Shown: positions 1-8,549 of the stretch, piece after piece
How the letters are laid out: each line of letters begins with the position of its first letter
Numbering within the stretch: the stretch's first letter is position 1
Source of the DNA: an uncultured Desulfovibrio sp.
Lineage (GTDB): Bacteria; Desulfobacterota; Desulfovibrionia; Desulfovibrionales; Desulfovibrionaceae
Reading direction: 5' to 3'
DNA: 64,000 nucleotides
Assembly: GCA_913063155.1 (NCBI GenBank)
Contig: CAJXYU010000001.1
Span: 310,001-374,000, forward strand
The notes under the pieces: generated by a model
The model's database searches: none
The model's input: the letters and a program-made list of their open reading frames with translations, nothing else
What the model was told of the DNA's origin: nothing
Made by a program: the position numbers and the translations under genes

Positions 1-460
1 TGAGGACTATGTAAATCTGCATGTAGGATACGACCACGTTGCCGAAATGGAAACCGCCGGCGGTCATTTCCGTGGGATACGCCTTGTCGTACACGCCCTG
101 GGTGAGCATGAGTCCGTTCTGGAGGAAAATGGACATGCCCAGTGCGGACAGGAGCACGGACAGACGCGAACTGGAGCGCAAAGGCTTGTAGGCCACCTTT
201 TCCACGGCCATGGCCAGCAAGGCGCAGTAGCCCATGGTCAGGCCAAGCCCGAGAGCGATGCACAACACAGGGCTCATTCCTTGTGCGGACAGGTAGCTGA
301 TGATGATGACACCCATGTACCCGCCTGCGGCAAAAAACTCGCCGTGGGCGAAGTTGATCAGCTGAATGATGCCGTAGACCATGGTGTAACCCAACGCAAT
401 GAGGGCGTAGACTCCTCCGAGGGTTATACCGTTGACGAGCTGTTGCAGAAAATAGTCCAT
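1..460 (-). CDS. livH: Branched-chain amino-acid ABC transporter permease LivH, partial
   Basis: This is an inner-membrane permease of the LivH family, which with LivM forms the channel for leucine, isoleucine and valine uptake. The translation from 460 reads MDYFLQQLVNGITLGGVYAL and continues through the family's typical YGIIQLINFAHGEFF stretch, then hydrophobic segments and an EKVAYKPLRSSSRLS loop. About 153 codons are present; the 3' half lies beyond base 1. It follows livK by about 60 bases on the same strand. LivM and LivF would be expected further downstream, outside the window. The family assignment is secure. The substrate within the branched-chain or polar amino acid group is inferred. 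Confidence 0.93.
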   Translation of the reverse strand, partial: MDYFLQQLVNGITLGGVYALIALGYTMVYGIIQLINFAHGEFFAAGGYMGVIIISYLSAQGMSPVLCIALGLGLTMGYCALLAMAVEKVAYKPLRSSSRLSVLLSALGMSIFLQNGLMLTQGVYDKAYPTEMTAGGFHFGNVVVSYMQIYIVL

Positions 461-521
461 GAAATCTCTTGGGTGGAAATGTTGGCGGGGCCCCAGCGGG
501 AGCCCCGCTTGAAATCGTTAC

Positions 522-1649
522 TTAGTATTTTTTACCGGTCTGGGCGTTCCAGAAATCCACATACTTGCCGTTTTCGATCTTGCGGATGATGTAGTTGGAA
601 CCGGAATCGCCGTTCTCCTTGTACTTGAAGCTCTTGGAAGCTCCCTTGAATTCCATGGACAGCAGGGCCGCACGGACCTTGTCCAAATCGGTGGAGCCGG
701 CCTTCTTCACTGCGGCCATGTAAGCCATTGCCGAGTCATAGGCATAGGTGGAGTATGCGCCGGGCTTGCCGTACTTGGGTTCGTAGAACTTGATGAACTG
801 TTTGTAGGACGGAGTATTGGGATCGACATAGCCGAAGGTCAGGAACATGCCGTTGGCGTCCTTTTTGGCGATCTTGATGAGCTGCGGATGATACACGGCG
901 TCCTGGGCAAGATACACGGCGTCGATGCCCATGCGCTTGGCCTGGATGATGAGCAACGCGCCTGTGGCGGAGTTTTGCAGGGAGACGTAGAAAACGTCGG
1001 GTTTGGCGGCCTTGACCTTGGTCAACACTGCGGAGAAGTCCTTGTCGCCCTGGTTGACGTGCTCATGACCCAGTACCTTGATTCCCGCTGCCGGGCAGCC
1101 CTTTTCCACGTTGTCGGCCAGTCCCTGGGAATAAGCGGTCTTGTCGTCCACCAGATAGATGGTCTTGGCCTTGAGGTATTCCTTCATGAAACGAAGGGCG
1201 GCCTTGGACTGGTCGTCGTCGCGGCCGCAGGTGCGGAAAATGTTCTTGAGCCCCCGTTCGGTGACCTTTTCGTTGGTGGATCCGGGAGTAAGCATGATGA
1301 TGTCTTCTTCATCCAGGGTCTCGGATGCGGGCAGGGTCGCACTGGAGCAGTAGGCGCCGATGACGGCCGCCACTTCTTCGTTGATGAGCTTGTTGGCTGC
1401 CGCGACGGCCTGGCGGGGGTCGCATGCGGTGTCCTGGGCGGACAGGGTGATGTCGTCGAAGCCGGGGATGCCGCCTTCGGCCTTCACGACCTCGATGGCG
1501 GTACGCACGCCGTTGGCGATGTCGTTGCCGTCTGCGGCGTAGGGCCCGGTGAGCGGGCTCATGCTTCCGAGCTTCAGGGTTTCCGCAAAGGCGGAGGCGG
1601 AGGCCAGGGTCATGGCCAGGACGAGTATCAATGCCAAAATGCGTTTCAT
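522..1649 (-). CDS. livK: Branched-chain amino-acid ABC transporter periplasmic binding protein (LivK/LivJ family)
   Basis: This 375-residue periplasmic binding protein captures amino acids for the Liv ABC importer. An N-terminal signal peptide ends in ASASAFA (about residues 16-22). It is followed by the type I periplasmic-binding fold: LKLGSMSPLTGPYAADGNDI at the start of the mature protein, then a VAAVIGAYCSSATLPAS strand-loop typical of the ligand pocket. The start is supported by GGGAG eight bases upstream of the ATG. It lies between livG and livH on the same strand. The exact ligand cannot be read from sequence. Confidence 0.93.
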   Translation of the reverse strand: MKRILALILVLAMTLASASAFAETLKLGSMSPLTGPYAADGNDIANGVRTAIEVVKAEGGIPGFDDITLSAQDTACDPRQAVAAANKLINEEVAAVIGAYCSSATLPASETLDEEDIIMLTPGSTNEKVTERGLKNIFRTCGRDDDQSKAALRFMKEYLKAKTIYLVDDKTAYSQGLADNVEKGCPAAGIKVLGHEHVNQGDKDFSAVLTKVKAAKPDVFYVSLQNSATGALLIIQAKRMGIDAVYLAQDAVYHPQLIKIAKKDANGMFLTFGYVDPNTPSYKQFIKFYEPKYGKPGAYSTYAYDSAMAYMAAVKKAGSTDLDKVRAALLSMEFKGASKSFKYKENGDSGSNYIIRKIENGKYVDFWNAQTGKKY

Positions 1650-1688
1650 TACAGCACTCCCGTAGTTAATGGTTTCCAGCCAAGGTGG

Positions 1689-2444
1689 CTATTGGCCGAG
1701 ATATGCCTCGATCACTTTCGGGTCCCTCTGTATTTCCTCTGGTTTTCCCTCGGCGATCATCACACCATGGTCGAGCACCACGATCCTGTTGCAGATGCCC
1801 ATGACGACCTTCATGTCGTGCTCCACCATGAGCACGTTGACGCCCAAGCCGGAAATACGGCCTATGGTCTCCATGAGTTCGTGGCTTTCTGCGGGATTGA
1901 GCCCGGCGGCGGGCTCGTCCAGGAGAATGGTGTGGGGTTCGGAAGCCAGCGCTCGAGCGATCTCCAAACGGCGCTGATGCCCGTACGGCAGGTTGGAGGC
2001 CACCTCGTCCGCATAATCGGCCAGCCCCATGAAGCTGAGCGCCTCCATGGACTTCCCGGTGATGCGCTTTTCCTCGCGCTTCTGGGCCGGGGTGCGGAAA
2101 ATGGCCCTGAAAACGCCCGCCCTGCTGCGGCTGTGCTGGGCCACCATGCAGTTTTCGAGCGAAGTCATATTTTGAAAAAGGCGAATATTCTGAAAAGTCC
2201 GCGCTATCCCCATGGACAGCACCTGATAGGGACGCAGCCCGGTGATGACCGTATCGTCGTAGATGACTTTGCCGTCCGACGCCTTGTACACGCCCGTGAT
2301 GACGTTAAACACGGTGGTCTTGCCCGCACCGTTGGGGCCGATCAAACCGACGACCTCCCCTTCCTTAACGGAGAAGTTCACATCGGTCAGGGCCTGCAGG
2401 CCGCCAAACCGAACACAGATGTCTGAAAGAGTGAGATTTGCCAT
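1689..2444 (-). CDS. livG: Branched-chain amino-acid ABC transporter ATPase LivG
   Basis: This is a cytoplasmic ATP-binding subunit of the Liv importer, 251 residues, the normal family length. Visible motifs are Walker A GPNGAGKT, the LivG-type signature LPYGHQRRLEIARAL, and Walker B TILLDEPAAGLNP followed by a switch histidine in MVEHDMKVV. It is the first gene of the unit, with livK about 40 bases downstream. Having livG ahead of livK and livH differs from the usual livKHMGF order. The ribosome binding site is weak. A long AT-rich leader precedes the gene and probably carries its promoter. Confidence 0.93.
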   Translation of the reverse strand: MANLTLSDICVRFGGLQALTDVNFSVKEGEVVGLIGPNGAGKTTVFNVITGVYKASDGKVIYDDTVITGLRPYQVLSMGIARTFQNIRLFQNMTSLENCMVAQHSRSRAGVFRAIFRTPAQKREEKRITGKSMEALSFMGLADYADEVASNLPYGHQRRLEIARALASEPHTILLDEPAAGLNPAESHELMETIGRISGLGVNVLMVEHDMKVVMGICNRIVVLDHGVMIAEGKPEEIQRDPKVIEAYLGQ

Positions 2445-2800
2445 AATTAACTGTTAGCTTTACGAAAAATCCCAAAAAAACACAAGATGAAAAATAATTT
2501 TCACTATATCACCAGATTATCTTGCCAAATTCGAGCAATCACCCAGTTTACCCGCACAAAAATCAGAAAAAAATACTTTTTTTGTCAATCCATTCTGTTT
2601 ACCCCACACCAAAACCGAATTTTTCACTGCCTGATCATCCAATCAATACTCATCGACAGCAACGGCTCTTCTTTTCTCCTTTTCAAACCTCATTTTTCGG
2701 AAAACGCACCTCACATTTTCTCACAACACCAAACTTGACTGAAAGCCTCTTGAAGATGTGTTTCATGTATCTCCAACTCGACTTCTATCGAGTGTACCAC
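2445..2800. other. AT-rich intergenic region upstream of livG
   Basis: No convincing gene is seen here; short open frames have atypical composition and no ribosome binding sites. The stretch is strikingly AT-rich compared with the flanking genes. It contains TTGACA on the minus strand (2583-2588), which could be a -35 element for livG, but no good -10 lies at the usual spacing. A 6-bp inverted repeat (actcga/tcgagt) spans 2776-2793 beside the qmo terminator. Confidence 0.5.
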
Positions 2801-2831
2801 AAAAAATCCCCCTGCCTAGAGGCAGGGGGAT
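2801..2831 (-). terminator. Rho-independent terminator of the qmo unit
   Basis: A perfect 10-bp stem (2807-2816 with 2821-2830) with a 4-base loop is followed on the minus strand by six T residues. It lies about 50 bases after the qmoD stop codon. Confidence 0.93.
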
Positions 2832-2879
2832 TGGAATTGCACTCGTGCCGCGCAAACGCAGCTCAAGAACCCTTGAGAA

Positions 2880-3545
2880 CTACCAGTCGGAGTCTGCAAA
2901 GGGATTGGAGCCGAAACCGAAGTCGGCTTCGGGCTCGCCACCGGTGGACGGAGCGTCACCGGAAGCGCCGGAAGCGGCAGCGTCACCGGCCGGGGCCGCG
3001 CCTTCGGCGCCGGCAACGCCGGCGACCACAACGCCTTCCTTCTTGACCTTTTCCACTTCGGCGAGCAGATCGTTAAGCTTCTTGATGTGCTCGTCGATCT
3101 TGGTGTTGGAGCTCAGGATGGCCTTTTCAGCACCGGCGGAAGCAGCCTCGAAGGTCTTCAGCTTGGCTTTGATGTCGGCCACTTCCTTATCCTTGGCGGC
3201 AACAGCGTCTTTCAGCTGGGCCAGTTCCACCTTTGCGGCGGCGTTTTCATCCTTCATGGTGACCATGGACTCCAGCACAGCCTGAGCGACTGCGGCATCG
3301 GCCATGGGAGCGATCTTGATCTGGTTGCCCAGCTTGGCGATATCGCCCTCGGCGTACTTGGTCAGTGCAGGCTCGGTTTCGTAGATGTAAGCCTTACACA
3401 GAGCCTGCGCCACGGGAGCGACAGCGGCGTCCACAGCCTCAACCTGCAGCAGGTAGGCGAGCATTTCCAATTGGGAAGCGTCAGCAGCCTGGCCGCGAAG
3501 GACGGACACGAAGGTGTTCATCGGGAAAACTTTAGCTTCAGCCAT
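2880..3545 (-). CDS. qmoD: QmoD-like protein, promoter-distal gene of the qmo operon
   Basis: This 221-residue soluble protein has no enzymatic motif. It begins MAEAKVFPMNTFVSVLRGQA. It has a helical first half, a long charged coiled-coil-like segment (about residues 95-165, rich in K, E, A and D), then a low-complexity Ala/Gly/Ser/Pro tail ending in FGFGSNPFADSDW. The position directly after qmoC and the overall composition match the promoter-distal hypothetical gene of the D. vulgaris qmo operon (DVU0851). That gene has been studied together with qmoABC in sulfate reduction. AGGAGG precedes the ATG. The name rests on synteny and general resemblance; the molecular role is not known from sequence. 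Confidence 0.8.
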   Translation of the reverse strand: MAEAKVFPMNTFVSVLRGQAADASQLEMLAYLLQVEAVDAAVAPVAQALCKAYIYETEPALTKYAEGDIAKLGNQIKIAPMADAAVAQAVLESMVTMKDENAAAKVELAQLKDAVAAKDKEVADIKAKLKTFEAASAGAEKAILSSNTKIDEHIKKLNDLLAEVEKVKKEGVVVAGVAGAEGAAPAGDAAASGASGDAPSTGGEPEADFGFGSNPFADSDW

Positions 3546-3596
3546 TTTGATCCTCCTTAAGAGAACAGCTTTCTAGTATTTCCAACCCATGCAGCC

Positions 3597-4865
3597 TTAC
3601 TTCGCGGCGCCCATGGGGATACGACCTGTGGTCTTGGCATAGGCCAGGGCCACCGTACGGTACACAAGGTGGCCCAGTTTGGACCAGGGCAGGTATGCCA
3701 GGAGCATGAACACTGCCACCAAATGCACGAAGTAGGTGGGATAGGCCAGTACGGCAACATTCAGCAGACGGAAGATCTCGGCACCGATACCGGTGAGGGC
3801 GATGACCCAGATCACACCGAGCAGATACCAGTCATAGAAGCTGGAGCCCTGCTTGCCGGGGTCCAGGGACTGGCGGCGCTTGGTCAGACGTATCAGGCCG
3901 AAGAGCATCAGCAACGCGCCGATGTTGGCCAGCACCTTGATGACGCTGTGCTGCGGCATCGGAGTGGAGCCCAGCAGCGAGAGCAGCTTCACCGGTCCGC
4001 TTTCCAGACCCATGATGTGCTCCAGGAACCAGGCGCCGAACCAGTGCCCGGTAGCCACGACGCCAGTGACGAACAGCAGGATGATAAACGCGTACATGAG
4101 CATCTTGTGCCCGAAAGCGCGCTTCACGTCGGCATCATCCTCACCGCAGTCATTGAACTGGGTGTGCTGCAAAACCTCGTTCTTGATGGTGTCGATCAAG
4201 GCGGAGCAGAAGCAGGGCTTCTCGGCGCCGGTGAGGTCATACACGGCCGGGACTTTCTTGAATCCGGCGAGCAGGTTCTTCACCCCCACGAAGAAGCAGA
4301 TCACCATGAAGGCGAATGCCGCGCCGAAAATGGGGTCGATGAAGTAGTCGCCCGGGAACAGGCCCCCATAGATGACGGCGCCGTCCACGGCAGGCACCCA
4401 GCCGTGCGCACCGTCGGCCACGAACTTGGGTAACGCCGTGCCGAACTTGGCGGCCTGCATGGACCAGATCAGCAGGTAGATGACGGCCGGAACGACTGCG
4501 AGCATGAGCGTGCCGCCGATGTTGGACATCAACTTGCCGATGAAGCCAAGGGGGGCCAGCTGGCGGTAGGCCATGTTCCTCAGGGCGGCCAGCAGGTCGC
4601 CCGGCTTTGCGCCGCGGGGGCACAGGTCGGAACAGGTTCCGCAGTTGTGGCAGAGCCAGATATCGATATCGTTGACCAGGCGGTCCTTGAGACCCCACTG
4701 CGCCCAGACCATCTCCTTGCGGGGATAGGGGCTGTCAGCCGGGGACAGCGGGCAAACGACACTGCAGGTCGCGCACTGGTAGCATTTCTTGAGGGAGTCC
4801 CCTCCAACAGCCTGCAACTCTTTCACGAATTTCAGGTCCGGTTGTACCCTGACGTTGTTCGACAT
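3597..4865 (-). CDS. qmoC: Quinone-interacting membrane-bound oxidoreductase subunit QmoC
   Basis: QmoC is the membrane anchor and quinone-reactive subunit of the Qmo complex, which passes electrons from menaquinol to APS reductase. The 422-residue protein is a fusion. Its N-terminal HdrC-like domain has two [4Fe-4S] motifs, CYQCATCSVVCP and CHNCGTCSDLCP followed by a proline-containing segment. The C-terminal two thirds is an HdrE/NarI-like membrane domain with about six hydrophobic segments and several histidines (for example HWFGAWFLEHI and YFVHLVAVF) suitable for haem b ligation. It follows qmoB by 12 bases, with AGGAGG upstream. Confidence 0.96.
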   Translation of the reverse strand: MSNNVRVQPDLKFVKELQAVGGDSLKKCYQCATCSVVCPLSPADSPYPRKEMVWAQWGLKDRLVNDIDIWLCHNCGTCSDLCPRGAKPGDLLAALRNMAYRQLAPLGFIGKLMSNIGGTLMLAVVPAVIYLLIWSMQAAKFGTALPKFVADGAHGWVPAVDGAVIYGGLFPGDYFIDPIFGAAFAFMVICFFVGVKNLLAGFKKVPAVYDLTGAEKPCFCSALIDTIKNEVLQHTQFNDCGEDDADVKRAFGHKMLMYAFIILLFVTGVVATGHWFGAWFLEHIMGLESGPVKLLSLLGSTPMPQHSVIKVLANIGALLMLFGLIRLTKRRQSLDPGKQGSSFYDWYLLGVIWVIALTGIGAEIFRLLNVAVLAYPTYFVHLVAVFMLLAYLPWSKLGHLVYRTVALAYAKTTGRIPMGAAK

Positions 4866-4877
4866 GGTCCGTACCTC

Positions 4878-7133
4878 CTAGTAGCCCTTGAAGGGGTTGG
4901 GGCCGAAGTTGGTGGTGATGTTGGAGACGAAGTCCTCGATCAGTCCGGGTACCTTGTCGTACTCGTCGATGGACAGTTCGTACTGCTCAACTCGTTCGGG
5001 CTCGACGCCGAGGCGGCCAAGGGATTCCGCAATATTTTCCTTGCGGCGGCTGCACAGTTCGGAGCCTTTCACGAAGTGGCACTGGTAATCATCACCATAC
5101 TTGCAGCCAAGCATCATCACGCCGTCCACGCCCTTACTCATGGCGTCTGCGACCCAGATGGCGTTGACGGAACCGAGGCAGCGCACCGGAATGAAGCGCA
5201 CGTACGGGTTCCACTTCCTGCCGCGCATGGCTGCCATGTCCAGAGCCGGGTATGCATCGTTTTCGCAGGCGAGAACGATGATGCGCGGGCCGCCTTCCTC
5301 GATCTTGTCGGGGACGTTGACCTGTTTGATCGTGGTGCCGATCTGGCCGATGTTGTAGTTGTCAAAGGAAATGACGCGTTCCGGACACGCCCCCATGCAG
5401 GTGCCGCAGCGGCGGCAGCGGGTGGGGTTCGGTTTCGGCGTTCCCTTTTCGTCATCGTCCAGAGCGCCGAACGGGCATTCTTCAGTACAACGCTTGCACT
5501 GGGTGCAGCGGGTGAAGTTGAAGACCGGATAGCTCAGGTCGCCGGAGCGGGGGTGCACCGCAACGCCGTGGTTGGCGGACTCGATGCACTGGATGGCCTT
5601 GAGGGTGGCGCCTGCGGCGTCTTCCCTGGACAATCCCAGCCCCATGGGCTGACGGACGGCGCCTGCGGCATACACGCCGGTACGTCGGGTTTCGTACGGG
5701 AAGCAGATATAGTTGGAATCCGCGAAACCGTCGAAGAGTTCCAGATCCGGGAATGCCGGCCCCTGGCGATACACCAGGTTGATGGTCGGGTCGGCGGCAG
5801 TGGTCGGAACCATGGCCGTAGGCAGCACGACCAGGTCGGCGGCGATCTCGATGCGGTCGCCGAGCAGAGTGTTCTTGGCGACAACCACCACGGAACCGCC
5901 CTCTTCCCTGACCTCCACGACGTCGGCCTTGGAGAGCATGACCGCCGGATTGTCCTGGGCGGCCTTGTAGTACTGCTCGTTGATGCCGGGGACCATCATG
6001 TGATCGTAGAGGATATAGGCCATGCCGCCGGCTTCGGCGACATAGTTGGCCTGCTTCAGGGCGACCAGGGAAGTCAACTCGGAGCTGTAGGCCAGATGCT
6101 TTGCGGATTCCTTGTCCGGGTAGACGAAGGTTTCGCATTCTTCGCCCTCACCGCCTTCCGCGGTCTCGTCGCAGGGCAGTTCCTCCACGGGCTCGCAGAC
6201 TGCGCCGGCCTCGTAGGAAACGCCTTCCATGAACTTGCCGGGATCGCAGATAAAGCACACGGTCTGAGCGCCAAGGGAGCCTTCTGCCGCCTTGAGCTCG
6301 AATTCGCGTGTGGTAAGTACGTTTTTAATTTTACCGTAACCCAGGGGCTCAAGATACTTGGCATCGCCAGGTACCCAGCCGGTTGCCAGAACGATGGAGC
6401 CGATCTCAAAGGCTTCACCGTTGGCCAGGGTCACGTTGTAGTTGCCCGGAGCACCCTCCACGGCCTTGACCGTGGTGCCCTTGAAAACCTTGATCTTGCC
6501 GTTGCCTTCGACATCGGCGATCAGGCCCTCCACACCGGTTTCCTGGTTCCGGTCATACGGGTAGGCCAGGGGGAAGGAAGCCTTGAAGACGGCAGCCTTG
6601 CCGCCCAGCTTGTCTTCCTTTTCCACCAGGACAACGTCGTAGCCGAGGGAAGCCGCGTTCAACGCGGCGTTGAGACCGGTGAAACCGCCGCCCATGACCA
6701 TGACGGCCTTGACGGTTTCGGGCAATTCCGGATTGGGGATGTTGCTGCCGTTGATCTTGGCAATGCCCATGTTGATGTAGTCCTTGGCGATGACTTCCAT
6801 CTGACCGGGCAGCTTCGGATCGTCCTCAAAGGACCAGACACAGAATTCGCGCAGGTTGACGCGCTCCACCTGGGTCGGACCGTCAAACTTGAACACATCC
6901 CATTTCACGCGCGGGGAACAGGCGCAGCAGACGACGCCGTCGAGTTCGTTCTCGGCGATGTCGGCTTCGATCATGGCCTTGCCTTCCGGGCTGCAGAGCA
7001 CCTGGTTGGACTTGGCCACTTTCACGAAGGAAGAATGCCTGCCGTTCTGCGCGAATTCAGCAAGGGCGTCGACATCGAGGTTGGCCCCGATATCGCAGCC
7101 TCCACAGATATATACACCAAGCTTTTCAGCCAT
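4878..7133 (-). CDS. qmoB: Quinone-interacting membrane-bound oxidoreductase subunit QmoB
   Basis: This is a 751-residue HdrA-like flavoprotein of the Qmo complex. Domain order: an N-terminal CGGCDIG motif, an FAD-binding glycine motif VMGGGFTGLNAALNAASLG near residue 145, and a ferredoxin-like segment around residues 540-590 with CTQCKRCTEECP and CRRCGTCMGACP. The C-terminal MvhD-like domain (about residue 610 onward) contains CLGSVNA and GCKYGDDYQCHF, the family's expected cysteine motifs. I chose ATG at 7133 (MAEKLGVYICGG), five bases after the qmoA stop with GGGAGG upstream. A longer frame to 7229 only overlaps qmoA. Confidence 0.96.
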   Translation of the reverse strand: MAEKLGVYICGGCDIGANLDVDALAEFAQNGRHSSFVKVAKSNQVLCSPEGKAMIEADIAENELDGVVCCACSPRVKWDVFKFDGPTQVERVNLREFCVWSFEDDPKLPGQMEVIAKDYINMGIAKINGSNIPNPELPETVKAVMVMGGGFTGLNAALNAASLGYDVVLVEKEDKLGGKAAVFKASFPLAYPYDRNQETGVEGLIADVEGNGKIKVFKGTTVKAVEGAPGNYNVTLANGEAFEIGSIVLATGWVPGDAKYLEPLGYGKIKNVLTTREFELKAAEGSLGAQTVCFICDPGKFMEGVSYEAGAVCEPVEELPCDETAEGGEGEECETFVYPDKESAKHLAYSSELTSLVALKQANYVAEAGGMAYILYDHMMVPGINEQYYKAAQDNPAVMLSKADVVEVREEGGSVVVVAKNTLLGDRIEIAADLVVLPTAMVPTTAADPTINLVYRQGPAFPDLELFDGFADSNYICFPYETRRTGVYAAGAVRQPMGLGLSREDAAGATLKAIQCIESANHGVAVHPRSGDLSYPVFNFTRCTQCKRCTEECPFGALDDDEKGTPKPNPTRCRRCGTCMGACPERVISFDNYNIGQIGTTIKQVNVPDKIEEGGPRIIVLACENDAYPALDMAAMRGRKWNPYVRFIPVRCLGSVNAIWVADAMSKGVDGVMMLGCKYGDDYQCHFVKGSELCSRRKENIAESLGRLGVEPERVEQYELSIDEYDKVPGLIEDFVSNITTNFGPNPFKGY

Positions 7134-7138
7134 TTTCA

Positions 7139-8386
7139 CTACCTCCCAACAACGGTTTGGATCGCTTTCATCGCGGCGCTGGTGCCGGACTGGGCGGTCT
7201 TCATGACGTCGAGCGGCTGCTTGGCGCAACCAGCGGCGATAATGCCCTGCTCGTCTCCGCCGACAACGAAGCCCTCTTCGTCCATCGGGGCGCCGGCAGG
7301 CACCTGTGCGCCGGCCATGCTCGGCTGCATACCAGTGGCCAGGACCACCATGTCGAACTGTTCGTCGCTTTTGATACCCGTGATCGCGTTTTCAACGGTG
7401 ACGATGGGATTCTTGGCGGCGTCTTCGGCGATGGCGGCGACCTTGCCCTTGACCAGACTCAGTTTCGGATTCTGCTCGGTCATGGCCTTGAACTTGTCGT
7501 AACGGCCCGGGGTGCGAAGGTCGATGTAGTAAACGGTGACGGCCGCATCCGGGTACTGTTCACGCAGATAGCGCACGTGCTTCAGGGAAGCCATGCAGCA
7601 GATGTACGAACAGTAGTTCAGATGGTTCTGGTCACGGGAACCGGCGCACTGCACAAAAGCGATGCGCTTGGGCTCGGCCTTGTCCGAAGGACGCAGGACC
7701 TTGCCGCCGGTGGGACCGTTGGGAGCGGCCAGACGTTCAAACTGCATGTTGCTGACAACGTTGGCCAGCTCGCCGCCGCCCAGGTTGTCCAGCTTGGACA
7801 TGTCGTAGGGTTTCCAACCGGTGGCCCATACAACAGAGCCGACCTTGAGGTCGAAAACCTTTTCTTTGTCGTCGAGTGCGACGGCATCATAAGCACATGC
7901 GCTCTTGATGCTTTCCAGTTCGCCGGCATCGCAAGCGTCCTTGTCCAGAACATAGCGCTGCGGGAACGCGAACGGGTGGGTGATGTAAGCGGCCTTGCGC
8001 TTACCGGTACCGAAATCGAATTCACTCGACACGGTGGTGTTTGCGGCCTTGGCACAGTCGCCGCAAGCGGTGCACTTTTCGTTGATGTACCTCGGGCGCT
8101 GTTTGATTTTCACATCGAAGTTGCCGGGGCCGCCCGAGACGGACTCGACATCAGCCATTGTGAAAACCTTGACCCTGGGATTCTTCTTGATGCGCTGGAA
8201 CTGGATTTCCAGGCCACAGGAAGGAGGACACATCTTCGGAAAATAGTGCTTGAGCTGCGCCACCCTACCACCAAGGTAAGGGTTGGTCTCTACAATGTAC
8301 ACCTCGTGGCCGACTTCTGCGGCTTCGAGGGCGGCGGTGATTCCTGCGAACCCTCCGCCTACAACGAGAATACTGTTATTCGACAT
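7139..8386 (-). CDS. qmoA: Quinone-interacting membrane-bound oxidoreductase subunit QmoA
   Basis: QmoA is a soluble HdrA-like FAD subunit of the Qmo complex, 415 residues. The N-terminus shows SILVVGGGFAGITAALEAAE, a dinucleotide-binding motif, followed by CPPSCGLEIQF. A second nucleotide-binding region contains VGSVVWATGWKPYD. Cysteine pairs such as CTACGDCA and a CSYICCMASLKH segment are consistent with Fe-S or HdrA-type cofactor contacts. The chosen ATG is 8 bases from GGAGGA; a GTG two codons upstream would be only 2 bases from it. It is the first gene of the qmo unit, behind the aprA terminator, so it probably has its own promoter in 8393-8500. Confidence 0.96.
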   Translation of the reverse strand: MSNNSILVVGGGFAGITAALEAAEVGHEVYIVETNPYLGGRVAQLKHYFPKMCPPSCGLEIQFQRIKKNPRVKVFTMADVESVSGGPGNFDVKIKQRPRYINEKCTACGDCAKAANTTVSSEFDFGTGKRKAAYITHPFAFPQRYVLDKDACDAGELESIKSACAYDAVALDDKEKVFDLKVGSVVWATGWKPYDMSKLDNLGGGELANVVSNMQFERLAAPNGPTGGKVLRPSDKAEPKRIAFVQCAGSRDQNHLNYCSYICCMASLKHVRYLREQYPDAAVTVYYIDLRTPGRYDKFKAMTEQNPKLSLVKGKVAAIAEDAAKNPIVTVENAITGIKSDEQFDMVVLATGMQPSMAGAQVPAGAPMDEEGFVVGGDEQGIIAAGCAKQPLDVMKTAQSGTSAAMKAIQTVVGR

Positions 8387-8502
8387 TCTCACACTCCTCC
8401 CTAATGATGTTGAGGCTCAGCCAACAAAATGGCCTAAACCCAGACTGGAAAATCCCCTGTTCCAGCCTGGATTCAGACCATTTTCACCAGGTCTGAGAAA
8501 GG

Positions 8503-8537
8503 TAAAAAGGCGGCTGCGGTCTTGCCGCAGCCGCCTT
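8503..8537 (-). terminator. Rho-independent terminator after aprA
   Basis: A perfect 13-bp GC-rich stem (8507-8519 with 8525-8537) with a 5-base loop is followed on the minus strand by TTTTT. It separates aprBA from qmoABC transcription, fully or partly. Confidence 0.93.
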
Positions 8538-8549
8538 GGAAGTCATCTC

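Noticed and set aside
2487..2738. Short plus-strand frame in the AT-rich leader of livG
   Set aside because: Atypical residue composition, no ribosome binding site, no family; the region looks regulatory.
7134..7229. Earlier in-frame start for qmoB
   Set aside because: It overlaps qmoA and lacks a ribosome binding site, while the ATG at 7133 has one.
4647..7502. A 951-codon plus-strand open frame opposite qmoB/qmoC
   Set aside because: It is an antisense shadow of high-GC coding sequence; the minus-strand proteins have clear cofactor motifs and ribosome binding sites.
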